64,000 nucleotides of DNA from Limnomonas spitsbergensis (taxonomy: Eukaryota > Chlorophyta > Chlorophyceae > Chlamydomonadales), in NCBI GenBank assembly GCA_037349105.1, contig JAYJMM010000114.1, positions 992,001 through 1,056,000 of the forward strand, written 5' to 3'. The translations under genes and the position numbers were made by a program. Below, piece by piece: positions 9,634 through 19,290 of the stretch; within the stretch, counting starts at the first letter, position 1, and the number at the start of each line of letters is the position of its first letter. Under the pieces are notes generated by a model. That model was not told where the DNA came from. It was given only the letters and a program-made list of their open reading frames with translations, and did no database searches.

Positions 9634-12600
9634 CTAGCGCCACCTTGGCCCATCTATGGACCGCTCACGGGGTGACACTGGCCTCTCCTCATCCAAGGAA
9701 TATCTTCCTCCAAAAAGTCTCTGCTTCCAAGAAGCCTCTCGCTCCTCTTCCTCCTCTTCCGTCTCTTCCCCCTCTTCCGTCTCATTCTCCTCTTCTGCCG
9801 CAGGCCTGTGATCTGTGACAGACAGGTCCCCCATTTCCAGGGCGAACTTCTCCCACAGCACCACCTGCTGCGTCAGTACAGTGATCTGCTCCTCATCGGT
9901 CATATTCAAGTACCCTGGCACCGTGATTACGAACGTGCTCAGCTTGCCCCTGGTGGCCCCTGGCAGCCCCTCATAGAACATGTGCGAGACCGAGTGCCTT
10001 CTGCCAAAGTAGTCCACCGCATCCCTGGAGATCTGCAGCAACTCTGCTGTGGACAGTACTCTGTGCGCAAACGCCTCCACTGTCTCCTCTGGCTCGACCT
10101 CTGGATCCAAGGTTGTTTTGACTCCCAGCTTGAGGTTGGTGATCGCGGATCTCTCATCCGAGGTCGGCTTCCCCACCTCCTCCTTTACCACCCTGATCCA
10201 CAGGGTAAGAAGGGAAACCTCACAGCGCTGCTCCTCTGCTGGAGCGGCCCACTGCCGCCCGATCCTTTCCATATCCTTGGTGGCCCTGTCCCCTGCGTGG
10301 GGCGCTGCCCTGATGGCCGCCATCAACGGCCCCACACTGGCAGGCTTGTTGTTCCACAACCTGGCCAGGGATCGCACGAGCATGGCCATGGCCGAGGGTG
10401 ACTGGCAGGATCCGACAATTTCCCCTGCCACCGTGGCCAGCGCCGGCGGTTCATCCGACAGCGCCAGCCTGTTGTGTGATCCCCAATAGCCACACGCTTG
10501 GCAATATTTCTTGGCTGCAACCGCGCCCGGGTGTGACATATCCAACACCGGCACGTTGCCTTGGATAGCTGGGATTTTGGTATATTTGGCCACCCCTGCC
10601 AGATGCAGGTACATCTTTTGCATCAGCTGCAGGTTCATCCTTGCCACCTCCCTATCGAGCCTCTTCATTTCCTGGTCGCTGGACTCCCGCCTGGCCCCTG
10701 GCCCGCGCCTGTCCGCTCCACCTGACCCCGACCCGTCTGAACTGGAGTCTGATCCAGATCCGCTACTGTCGCCCCCTGATGGGCTGCGACTGCGCTGGTA
10801 CTGGCTGTTTCTGCGGCCAGCCCCATCCTGGGCTTGTCCGCCCCCGGACGACTGTCTGCCGGCCCCGCCCGTGGAGCCTCTGCTCCCCTCGGGTGGCGGC
10901 TGATCAGCCTCATCTCTGCTTTTTATCTCCTCTGGGCCAGACTCCCGAGGCTGTGATCCTCTGCCGGATTCTGCCTGCCCCCTGGGCGGCTTCTGGCCTG
11001 GCCCGCCTGGCTGTGTCCTCCCGCTGTATTCTGCCGGCCCCCTGGGCGGCTCCTGGCTCTGCCATGTTGGCTGTTCCCTGCCGTCTGCCTGCCCCCTGGG
11101 CGGCTCCTGGCTCTGCCAGCTTGGCTGTTCCCTGCCGTATGCCTGCCCCCTGGGCGGCTCCTGGCTCTGCCAGCTTGGCTGTTCCCTGCCGTATGCCTGC
11201 CCCCTGGGCGGCTCCTGGCTCTGCCAGCCTGGCTGTTCCCTGCCGTATGCCTGCCCCCTGGGCGGCTCCTGGCTTTGCCAGCTTGGCTGTTCCCTGCCGT
11301 ATGCTTGCCCCCTGGGCGGCTCCTGGCTTTGCCAGCTTGCCTGTTTCTTTCCGTCTGCCTGCCCCCTGGGCGGCTCCTGGCTCTGCCAGCTTGGCTGTTC
11401 CCTGCCGTATGCCTGCCCCCTGGGCGGCTCCTGGCTTTGCCAGCTTGGCTGTTCCCTACCGTCTGCCTGCCCCCTGGGCGGCTCCTGGCTCTGCCAGCTT
11501 GTCTGTGTCCCTCCTGTGTAATTCCTGACCCAGGAATCTGACAGCACCTCCTCTCTGGCCTCTCTGGACCCTGGGGTGGGCGCGGCCCTTGCCTGCTGCT
11601 GCCACCTTTGGACCTCCCTGAGCTCCTCTGGTTGCTGCACAGCTGTTTCATACCCTTCCCACTCTTGATCCTCCACTTCTTCATCCTCGGGTTCAGATCC
11701 AGGCTCCTCCTGATCTCCTTTCACCCCATTGCCCCACTCATCTGCGAAGGCCTTAACGGCCAGGGCTGCCTCGCGTCCTGCTCCTCCCTTGGACGCCTGT
11801 CCAAGGGCGGCCAACAGCGTCGCCCTGTCCTGCCCCGTACGTGGAATCCCCATCATGGCCTTCGTTGCCCACTCCCTCAGATGATGGGCCCTGAATTCCT
11901 CAATCGCATTCACTTGATCGCTGAAGTGGGAGAAATACCTGGAGCAAACTTGCTTCCACAGGTTCGCCGCCCACCGCAGAATCCCCCTCCAGCCGATCGG
12001 CTGCAGATCCTCCTTAATCAGCTCCTGTAGATCTGCCACTTTCACCGCCCTGGAGTGCTCTGACTCTCTGGGGCCTTCCTCCTGTGCCCACGCTGGATTA
12101 TTGGAAAATCCATACAGGCCGCCCCCTTGGCTGCCGCCTCTCTTCACTGGGCTGCTAAATCCCTCCTTGGATCTCTGCACAGGCCTGCCCACACTGGGGG
12201 GAAACCTGGACAGGGGTGTTCCATACACCGTGGACCCTACCACCCTCCTGACTGGAGTGCGGCGCGGCCTCAGCTGCCTCCTCGAATGCAGCCCTGCCCT
12301 CAGCTGCGGCCCCTTTTGCACTTGCACCTCTGGAATGGGATCTGACAGCGCTTCTTCCCACATCATGTAAGCCCACGGCTTTCCCACCGGCACAGCCACC
12401 CTTTTGCTCTGGATCCGCGGTTCATTGCTCTCCTGCAAAACCTGCCCGGCCATCGCTGGTTTGGCTCCTGCCCCCTTGCGCTTGACCTCTGCAGGTCCGC
12501 GCCTGGCCACACTGACCTCTGCTTTCACCAGCGGCTCGCCTGCCCTGACCTTGTCACGACCTGCAAGACCCTCTGGGCCTGCGACATCCGCCCTTTGGTC

Positions 12601-13053
12601 ACTTTGGCTGGACTTCTCCTTGACCCGCTGCGCAGTCCTTGCCCCCCTGGGCGGATTCTGCTGCACAGCGGCGTCTGGACCACAGCCCCTCCCCGTATCT
12701 CCGCTCTGGGATACCTCAGCTGCTGGATCCAAGATCAGCTCTGGGGTTCCTCCCCCTTGCGTCGACCGCTGCTCAGCTCCCAGGCCCTTCCTGGGATCCG
12801 CGAGCACCGGGCCCCCTCGGCCAATTCCTTTTTGTGTCACGTGAACTCGCACCGTGTCATCAGCCAGCTTCCCTTTCTCCGCGGACAGGGAGCGGTCTTG
12901 CACTGGCACCCCGCACGCGCCTGCGGCCGGATCCGCTGGCCCGGCCAGCTTCACCGCAATCCGCATTGCTTCCTCTGCAATCACTGCATCACTGGCCTTA
13001 GCCTGGCCAGCTCCACATCTGCAGGCACCGCAGCATGGATTGCTACCAGGCAC
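9634..13053 (-). CDS. Retroelement gag-like ORF A (1139 aa)
   Basis: Seen: a single open frame of 1139 codons. About residues 20-240 form a module (EEAMRIAVKLAGP, DPAAGAC, GIGRGGPV, TPELILD, GKPWAYM...EALSDP) that also occurs twice in the upstream ORF. About residues 350-430 hold PIGWRGILRWAANLWKQV. Next come about ten 18-residue repeats of the type SWQSQEPPRGQAYGREQP, a Ser/Gly/Arg-rich stretch, and a C-terminal globular part (about 790-1080) with a CxxC motif (YCQACGYWGSHN) and helices ending in FYEGLPGATRGKLSTFV, then an acidic tail. The C-terminal part resembles the capsid region of retrotransposon Gag proteins in general character; this is inference. Its first 73 bp overlap the end of ORF B in another frame. 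The start at 13053 is nominal, because the module seems to continue from ORF B. Confidence 0.6.
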   Translation of the reverse strand: MPGSNPCCGACRCGAGQAKASDAVIAEEAMRIAVKLAGPADPAAGACGVPVQDRSLSAEKGKLADDTVRVHVTQKGIGRGGPVLADPRKGLGAEQRSTQGGGTPELILDPAAEVSQSGDTGRGCGPDAAVQQNPPRGARTAQRVKEKSSQSDQRADVAGPEGLAGRDKVRAGEPLVKAEVSVARRGPAEVKRKGAGAKPAMAGQVLQESNEPRIQSKRVAVPVGKPWAYMMWEEALSDPIPEVQVQKGPQLRAGLHSRRQLRPRRTPVRRVVGSTVYGTPLSRFPPSVGRPVQRSKEGFSSPVKRGGSQGGGLYGFSNNPAWAQEEGPRESEHSRAVKVADLQELIKEDLQPIGWRGILRWAANLWKQVCSRYFSHFSDQVNAIEEFRAHHLREWATKAMMGIPRTGQDRATLLAALGQASKGGAGREAALAVKAFADEWGNGVKGDQEEPGSEPEDEEVEDQEWEGYETAVQQPEELREVQRWQQQARAAPTPGSREAREEVLSDSWVRNYTGGTQTSWQSQEPPRGQADGREQPSWQSQEPPRGQAYGREQPSWQSQEPPRGQADGKKQASWQSQEPPRGQAYGREQPSWQSQEPPRGQAYGREQPGWQSQEPPRGQAYGREQPSWQSQEPPRGQAYGREQPSWQSQEPPRGQADGREQPTWQSQEPPRGPAEYSGRTQPGGPGQKPPRGQAESGRGSQPRESGPEEIKSRDEADQPPPEGSRGSTGGAGRQSSGGGQAQDGAGRRNSQYQRSRSPSGGDSSGSGSDSSSDGSGSGGADRRGPGARRESSDQEMKRLDREVARMNLQLMQKMYLHLAGVAKYTKIPAIQGNVPVLDMSHPGAVAAKKYCQACGYWGSHNRLALSDEPPALATVAGEIVGSCQSPSAMAMLVRSLARLWNNKPASVGPLMAAIRAAPHAGDRATKDMERIGRQWAAPAEEQRCEVSLLTLWIRVVKEEVGKPTSDERSAITNLKLGVKTTLDPEVEPEETVEAFAHRVLSTAELLQISRDAVDYFGRRHSVSHMFYEGLPGATRGKLSTFVITVPGYLNMTDEEQITVLTQQVVLWEKFALEMGDLSVTDHRPAAEEENETEEGEETEEEEEEREASWKQRLFGGRYSLDEERPVSPRERSIDGPRWR
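10970..11512 (-). repeat. 54-bp coding tandem repeat in ORF A
   Basis: About ten copies of a 54-bp unit encoding SWQSQEPPRGQAYGREQP with small substitutions (YGREQ/DGREQ/DGKKQ). Codon-level variation keeps the frame open. The peptide is Gln/Arg/Pro-rich and likely disordered. Confidence 0.9.
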
Positions 13054-16000
13054 ACATTCATGCTGCTGCTGTCGTCCACGGGTGCTGGCACCGGAGACCT
13101 GCTGCTCCTAGCTGCTTCCACGTCACTGTCAGCTGTCATGCCTGCCACTGCCTGGCTGGAACTGCTGCAGCCGTCTGGGCCGCGACTCAGGCTAGGGCTG
13201 GCTTGACCCACTGGCCCACACGGCTCTGCTGAGCGGAAGCCCTCCTGCCTGGGAAATCTGGGCGCGCACCCCTGGAGCTGCGGCGGTTGTGCCTCTTCTT
13301 TCGCCTCATGGCTGGCCTGCTCAGCCCTGTGCCCCCCGGGTAGTGCCACGTGCCATGCAACCATGGCTGTCTGCTGCAGCTGCTGCTCTTCCTCCTCCTC
13401 GCCTGTTGGCAGCAGCGCCTGTAGGTTCTGTTTGGCATGTTCCAAGCGATGCTTCATCATCCTCAGCTGCCTGGTCATCCTCATCTTCCAGGCCAACATT
13501 GGCTGCCTGGCCACCCACAGCTGCCTGGCCACTCCTTTGAGCTTCTGCCGGTACCAGTTAACCTTTTCCCTCAGCATGGGTATGGAGATTTCCAGCTCCA
13601 TTGACCCCTCACGATTTTCTGCCGCAACAGGCTTGGGTGAGTGTCCTCTGGGTTCCCCATGGGCACTGCCCTGGCTGGTTGGGCTTGTTTCCCTTGTGCC
13701 CGGGATCGCCTGCCTTGCCCCTTCAGTTGGACCTTGCACGGCCAACCCCCCTGGCAGGTTGCCTGCCTGGCCCCCCTTCAGTCCTGAGGCCTCGACCTGG
13801 GACTGGCTAGGGTCGTCGGCAGCTGTAGGCGCACCTGCCACTCCCTTGGGCGCCCCCAGCCATATGATGGCCTGCTGGGCCGCCCTTGGTTCCGGTGTTG
13901 CCACCTGGCCCCCTCCTGGAGCTGCTGCCACCAGTGGTGTGAAAGGCCCATCCTCTTCTGGCTGGTGCATCTGCACCAGCACCGGCGCCTGTCTTTGCAC
14001 GTGGGCCTCAATCTCCCTTGATTCTGCTGGTTCCTCGGTCACCTGCTGGTTCAGCTTCTGCTCCCAGAAATACAGGTGGCCCGGCTCGCAGCCACCGGCC
14101 ACCACAGGTGTCACAGGAGCTGCCTCCCTCTGCAAGCACAGCTGCGGCGCCTGCACCTGCAGTTGGCCTGGCTCGCAGCCACCAGCCACCACAGGTGTTA
14201 CAGTACCTGCCTGCATCTGCAAGCACAGCTGCGGCGCCTGCACCTGCAGTTGGCCTGGCTCGCAGCCACCAGCCACCACAGGTGTCACAGGACCTGCCTC
14301 CCTCTGCAAGCACAGCTGCGGCGCCTGCACCTGCAGTTGGCCTGGCTCGCAGCCACCGGCCACCACAGTTTGATCCTCCTGATCCTGTTTATCCTGCTCT
14401 GGGACGACCCCAAACCTCGCATAATCATCAGCCTCGCTTGCCCTGCGCGGGCCAGGCCTGTGCTCAGCCCTTCCTGTCAGATCACTGCTGATCAGGTGCA
14501 GCTGCTCGCTAGCTACCGGGCTATCCCGCCTGGGTGGAAAGGCCCTCCCCCGGGCCTGCTGTTGGTCCCTGGGACTTGGTTCACTGTCACTGCTGAGGAT
14601 ATCTAACATGGACCAGCCGTTGGGAGACACCTGATTACCTGGCTGCTCCATACACATGGTCAGTGCCTCCAAGGGTGCGCGCTGCTGGGGCACAGCCAGA
14701 CTGCTTAACCCCGCCTGCTCTGCGTCACACACACTTTTCCATACTCCAGTGATCCACTGCCCTAGCATGTTCCATCCTATTGGCTGAGCCAGATCCTCCT
14801 TCCTTTTTACTGGGGGCCATTTCGCAGTGGCGTCTTTTGCTCTACTCACCGCCTGCAGATCTGCAGGTTTCCTGATCACCTGACCTCCACCACGGGGCAT
14901 CGTACCGTTCTCTTTTTTAACGCACTGCGCAGCACTTGCCACTCTCAGCAGCCTCTTCTGCATCGCGTATTCTGGCCCACTGCCTAGGTCTCTGGCTCCC
15001 TCGCACTCTGCTGCCCTCTCTGGGGCTGCAGAGGCGCCTGCCCCTTGATCACCGTGATCGGGCTTGTTCATGACTCGTCGCGCAGCCCCTGCCCCACTGG
15101 GCAGGTCCTGCTGCGGTGCGCCTTCTGGACCACTGTCCCGATCTGCGCCACTGGTCTGCGACACCTCAGCGGCCGAGTCCAATGTCAGCTCAGGGGTTCT
15201 TCCTCCCTGTCTCAACCACTGCGCATATTCCAGGCCTTGCCTTGGAATATCCAGGGTTGATTGGGGCACCGGCCCACCTCGGCCAATCCCTTTGTGCGAC
15301 ACTCCAGCGCCCACAGTGCCCTCAGCCTGCCCAACGCTCTTGGGCCAAGCTTGATCTGCACTGGGCACCTTGCACCCCAAATCTGCGGGATCCTTGATCC
15401 CTGCTAGCCCGCGGGAAATACGCATCGCTTCTCCCTCAAGCGCCATCTGCTGCTCTGAGTCCAGTCCTGTCTTGGGTCGCTGCCCCCTTTCCTCCCGAAC
15501 TGGGTCTGAAAGTTCCTCCTCGGATATCAGGTCAGCCCAGGGCTTTCCCACCGGCACCGCTGAATTTTTAAATGCTGCTAGCGGCTCTGCACTGTCCTGC
15601 CCAATCTGCCTGGTCGTCGCTGGCTGGGCACCTGCCCCCTCGCGCTTGACCACAACAGGCACTCGCCTGCAACCCATTTCCTTTCCACCTGGCTGTAATT
15701 TGTCATGGCCTGCTAGCCCCTCTGGGTCTGCAGCGCTCACTGCACTGTGCTCCGGCTGGCAGGGCTCCACCAATACTCGCTGCGCAACCCTCGTCCCCTT
15801 GGACGGAATCTGTTGCGGAGCGGCATCTGGATCGCTGTCACGTCGTATGCCACTGCTCTGGGACACCTCAGCCACCTGATCCAAGATCAGATCCGGGGTT
15901 CCCGCCTGCGTCGGACCCTGCTCAGATTCCAGGTTGCTCCTGGAATCAGCAGGCAGTGGGCCTTCTCGCCCAATGCCTGTCCTCGTCACACACACAGCGC

Positions 16001-16253
16001 CATCGGCCAGCATTCCTGCCGCTCTGGGCAGGAAGTGGTCAGGTCCTGACACCTTGCAGGCCCCTGCAGCCGGATCCACTGGCCCTGCCAGTTTCTCCGC
16101 CATCCGCAGGGTTTCCTCTGCAATCAATGAATCAGCCACCTCTATCAGGTCTGCACCTGGCTCCAGCCCCCACACTCGCCCGCTGCGGCGCTGGGCGTCG
16201 GGGTGCTGGTGCCTATCAGGATGCAGGTTACACTCTGCCATTCCTACAGGCAA
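12981..16253 (-). CDS. Retroelement modular ORF B (1090 aa)
   Basis: Seen: 1090 codons, first ORF after the 670-bp leader that follows repeat A1. It contains two copies of the module also found in ORF A: about residues 36-240 (EETLRMAEKLAGPVDPAAGAC...GKPWADLISEEELSDP) and about 245-470 (GEAMRISRGLAGIKDP). Next comes a PIGWNMLGQWITGVWKSV segment matching ORF A, then four copies of a 29-residue unit (VVAGGCEPGQLQVQAPQLC plus about ten residues), a Gln/Arg-rich helical region and a His/Cys-poor tail. No enzyme domain is recognised. Because the third module is split between the end of ORF B and the start of ORF A, the two ORFs may once have been one long frame, or may be joined by frameshifting. 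Confidence 0.55.
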   Translation of the reverse strand: MPVGMAECNLHPDRHQHPDAQRRSGRVWGLEPGADLIEVADSLIAEETLRMAEKLAGPVDPAAGACKVSGPDHFLPRAAGMLADGAVCVTRTGIGREGPLPADSRSNLESEQGPTQAGTPDLILDQVAEVSQSSGIRRDSDPDAAPQQIPSKGTRVAQRVLVEPCQPEHSAVSAADPEGLAGHDKLQPGGKEMGCRRVPVVVKREGAGAQPATTRQIGQDSAEPLAAFKNSAVPVGKPWADLISEEELSDPVREERGQRPKTGLDSEQQMALEGEAMRISRGLAGIKDPADLGCKVPSADQAWPKSVGQAEGTVGAGVSHKGIGRGGPVPQSTLDIPRQGLEYAQWLRQGGRTPELTLDSAAEVSQTSGADRDSGPEGAPQQDLPSGAGAARRVMNKPDHGDQGAGASAAPERAAECEGARDLGSGPEYAMQKRLLRVASAAQCVKKENGTMPRGGGQVIRKPADLQAVSRAKDATAKWPPVKRKEDLAQPIGWNMLGQWITGVWKSVCDAEQAGLSSLAVPQQRAPLEALTMCMEQPGNQVSPNGWSMLDILSSDSEPSPRDQQQARGRAFPPRRDSPVASEQLHLISSDLTGRAEHRPGPRRASEADDYARFGVVPEQDKQDQEDQTVVAGGCEPGQLQVQAPQLCLQREAGPVTPVVAGGCEPGQLQVQAPQLCLQMQAGTVTPVVAGGCEPGQLQVQAPQLCLQREAAPVTPVVAGGCEPGHLYFWEQKLNQQVTEEPAESREIEAHVQRQAPVLVQMHQPEEDGPFTPLVAAAPGGGQVATPEPRAAQQAIIWLGAPKGVAGAPTAADDPSQSQVEASGLKGGQAGNLPGGLAVQGPTEGARQAIPGTRETSPTSQGSAHGEPRGHSPKPVAAENREGSMELEISIPMLREKVNWYRQKLKGVARQLWVARQPMLAWKMRMTRQLRMMKHRLEHAKQNLQALLPTGEEEEEQQLQQTAMVAWHVALPGGHRAEQASHEAKEEAQPPQLQGCAPRFPRQEGFRSAEPCGPVGQASPSLSRGPDGCSSSSQAVAGMTADSDVEAARSSRSPVPAPVDDSSSMNVCLVAIHAAVPADVELARLRPVMQ
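14080..14375 (-). repeat. 87-bp coding tandem repeat in ORF B
   Basis: Four copies of an 87-bp unit encoding VVAGGCEPGQLQVQAPQLCL plus nine more residues. The last copy diverges into CEPGHLYFWEQKLNQQ. Each unit has two cysteines. Confidence 0.85.
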
Positions 16254-16923
16254 TTATACGATCCACACGATCCTGCAATGTGCTGGCAACAGCAGAACAG
16301 GATCTGCTAACGCTCAGGCTTCTGCCTCTTGCACCTACTGCAGCCTGGTGAGGGCTTGTCAGTCAGGTCAAGCCGACAGGTACAGCAAAAAAAAACAGGA
16401 CAGGGCTCTGCCTTCCTGCTTTTTCTTGCTAATCAATCAGAATCTGGCGGAATCCTCCGTCGCCTTTCTGGCTGGGCAGCTCTAGATGTCACACGCCCTG
16501 TGTGGATGTAGCCTCTTGCGTGGTGTCCGCTCAGCTTCGTGGTCCTGCGGGGATGCTCTGGTCCACCAAAAAATTTCACACTTGGATCTTCAATCCACAA
16601 GTTCACTTCTGTCCATGATGACAGATTGGATCCACCTGATCTCAATCTTCAATCACACAGGCAGTATTTGCTGGGTGAATAAGTCCACAGCCAAATCTTC
16701 AAGCCTCTCTGGGCCTGGCACTGAGCTGCCACACGTAGTGACTCACAGGGTTTTACTTGGCAATCTCTCTCTGGAGATTACCTCAGCCAAATTGCAGTTC
16801 AAGCACCTTTCCAAGGTCAATTGCTGACAAGCAGAATTCAAATTTTTGAAGCACAAACACCTTCAGCAGGAACTGGCGAATCAGGCTGATCAGGCTAGAT
16901 TCACTTCGTCCCTTTCAAAAGGA
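16254..16923 (-). other. Retroelement 5' leader
   Basis: About 670 bp between repeat A1 and the start of ORF B on the - strand, without a convincing ORF. At its outer edge, 16903-16925 is the exact reverse complement of a 23-nt segment inside repeat A (8380-8402 and 17335-17357), so a leader transcript that includes A1 could fold back. Confidence 0.6.
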
Positions 16924-17554
16924 CACGAGATGTGCGCATCAGGTCCGTGGCGGACTTCTCCCTCACGACAGTGATGGGCGCCTACGGGCAGACTTCGTGA
17001 CTACTCACTGGCTGCGGGTGCTCAACGAGTTAAGCTTCTAAACTTGTATTTGAATGTCAGGCAATATCTTTGGGAGGCACAGGCTTTCTGGCTGTATGGT
17101 CGCGATCCAGCTGGGCAATATCAGGTGCACTTACCGCGTCACACGCGGTGAGGGGTACGGGATCGTAGACTGCGAACTACTGTTCTGCAGGGATCTCGTT
17201 CCTCAACTGAGGTCTTGTTCTTCTGCTATCTCAGCGGAGGTTGAGCTAGTCTTGACTTGATATAGGTACTGACGTTATGAACACCTCAGGCCTCGTGCAT
17301 TGGATGACGGCCGGAGCTTGTTACATAAGAGGTCTGTCCTTTTGAAAGGGACGAAGTAACTAGTTTAGGCAATTGCCGGGATACAGGGACCCGGCAGGCC
17401 CAATTCAAAGTACGGGACAGCTAAACCCCTGGCGTAAGCGGGTTTCTAGGTTCCTATTCAAATAAGGAGGATCCGCAGGGAAGCTGCGAAGCCTCCGAGG
17501 TCGCAAACTGCGGCCTAAACGGTTTTGGCACGTATACCGTAATATACCGTGACA
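16924..17554 (-). repeat. Split direct repeat A1 (outer end)
   Basis: 631-bp copy of repeat A at the 5' end of the element (- strand reading), ending outward in GTGACA next to the flanking TACC. In PAT-like elements the A1 repeat holds the promoter; no TATA-type motif was identified with confidence. Confidence 0.85.
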
Positions 17555-17558
17555 TACC

Positions 17559-19080
17559 CTTCGTGTGTGGTAGGCATACTCAGATCATGATGTGATTTAA
17601 ACACATTCTTATATTCCAGTGCTATTGTATAATTACTGTGTTTGTACGATTATGCAATTCTCCCTTCATCAAACGGTGCCGATTGGTGCATGCCTTACTA
17701 GCCTTACGGCTCTTTTTGTTACCCTGTTGTTCATGACGATTGGTTTGTTCACCTGTCCGTTTCAAGGAGCTCCAACTCCCCACCTGCACTATCATAAAAT
17801 GTTACAAAACTGCTTGGGTGAATACCGCTGCCACCGAGTGACTGAAAGGAACAAAAAGGGATAGGGTTTTCGGGTTTAAGTTTCCAGTTGGGATGACAGG
17901 GAAATCGGTTCCCAAAGGGTCAACGTTTAAACAGCTTGGGTGCATACCGCTGCCACCGCAGCGGTGCCTGGAATCCTTGTTAACTGGCTTGACGCTGAAA
18001 AATAGTACCCTGAACTGTGGTAGCAGGTTGCCCAGGCTGAGCGTGAGCTTAAGACTTGGTTCTGGTACCGGTAATAGAGAAAAATAATCAGTTACATCAT
18101 TACCGGTAGTTTACAAAGTGACAACCAGTACCTGTGCCGTCAATCTGGGTGTTTCCAGGCTTCTGCCAGTGGAATGTGTGGATTTGTGTGATTCATTTAC
18201 AGTCCAGCGGAGCCTCACTATTGACGCATAAGTGATTTGCTCGTAAACCGGTACGAGCAGGAAATAGACTAGGCCAACGAGAGAAAAACAGTGACCCCCC
18301 TCGGCAAGCAATCAAGAAGCACACAACCACAGATCTGCAGCGTGGGAATGGACCTCGTGGCGAGTGGGGGGGAGGGCAAAAAAGTCAAAAGCCGCCTCTG
18401 GAACCTTGTCAAACCTTTGTCTCAGTCGGAAAAAAATTATGGAGGGGCAGGGGTCAAATCCAATCAGGTCAACAGTGCACTTCTAATAGCGTCGATAAAT
18501 GTAGCTAGTTCAAAAAAGTAAAATAGTGAAACAAATAAATATAGTCTCAATGTGAAGTTTTGTGAAGTCCAGCAGAGCATCACATTTAATGCATGGGAGT
18601 ATGCCGGGACACGAGCCCGTAAACCAGTACAGGCGCTAAATACGGTTGGACAGCAATAAACAGGCGCTAAATACGCTAGGACAGCAATAAACAGGCGCTA
18701 AATACGCTAAGAAAGCAAGCGAAAACATGTGACCCCCCTGGGCTGGCAACCAACTCACAACCACCGAGCAGTCGCGTGGGAAATGGGGATGAACTCCATA
18801 CCGTAGTGCAGAAGATATGCCTCAGTCATAAAACATGCCGTGGGTGCAAAATAGTTCAGCTGTACACCGCCTAGGACAATTATGGTAAACAAGAGTGATA
18901 GAGTGAAATGTGAAAGTCTGTTTGAAAATGTGTGATGCGTAAGTGAAGCGTAGAAGGGTAACCATGTTTTAAAACGAGTGAACTATCGGAGTCTGTCTAA
19001 ATCATTACGATAAGTACGGCATGTGGAACTTCAGTAAATATGCATCAGAAACGGGAGGACTCACGCATCACATTAGCAAC
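17559..19080. other. Repeat-bearing spacer; no gene recognised
   Basis: No coding exon is supported. Short repeats include CTTGGGTGAATACCGCTGCC at about 17813 with a variant at about 17935, and three tandem units containing CAGGCGCTAAATACG at about 18627-18712 (period about 32). The base composition is more AT-rich than in the genes. Confidence 0.45.
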
Positions 19081-19082
19081 TA

Positions 19083-19290
19083 ACTTCAGCTGCCTGATTT
19101 GCTCCTTAAGGAACTTGATCTTCTACTTCTTCGGTAGCTCCTTGCCAAGCACACCCTCAAACTCCTCAGTGCTGAACTGATGATGGCATATGTGATATGT
19201 CATCAAATCTGCCACCGTCAGCTCCTGACTATGGTTGACTCGTATGTGATCTAGGAAGTGATAGCATCACATACAAGGGCGGGTGGTACC
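19083..19290 (-). pseudogene. Decayed ORF fragment of unknown family
   Basis: On the - strand the translation VADLMTYHICHHQFSTEEFE followed by GVLGKELPKK, an in-frame stop, and KIKFLKEQIRQLKLVANVMR looks protein-like (amphipathic helices) but is interrupted. I do not recognise the family. Its setting among repeats suggests a transposon-derived remnant. Confidence 0.35.

Larger units (their letters stand above)
7748..17554 (-). mobile_element. Non-autonomous PAT/TOC1-like retroelement with split direct repeats
   Basis: Seen: a 631-bp repeat (A) at 7969-8599 and 16924-17554, and a 222-bp repeat (B) at 7748-7969 and 8602-8823. Read on the - strand the order is A1 - two ORFs - B1 - A2 - B2. Known: this split direct repeat order is the hallmark of PAT-like elements of the DIRS order, such as Kangaroo of Volvox, and TOC1 of Chlamydomonas has related split ends. 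The outer ends are TGTC and GACA, and 4 bp (TACC) occur on both sides (7744-7747, 17555-17558). Only gag-like ORFs are present. No reverse transcriptase, RNase H, methyltransferase or tyrosine recombinase was recognised, so it would need enzymes from a relative. The repeats look nearly identical by eye, which implies a young insertion. Confidence 0.8.

Noticed and set aside
10049..16485. Many + strand frames of 100-336 codons opposite the retroelement ORFs
   Set aside because: They are shadows of the two long - strand ORFs, whose internal modules and peptide repeats are conserved in the - strand reading.
8099..17260. Identical 68-codon frames at 8099-8305 and 17054-17260
   Set aside because: They are identical only because both lie in the 631-bp repeat A of the retroelement; no start context or family supports a gene.
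7748..17554. Ordinary LTR retrotransposon with 850-bp LTRs
   Set aside because: The right side lacks the 222-bp part and the left side has it twice. The A1-B1-A2-B2 order explains all copies with no truncation.
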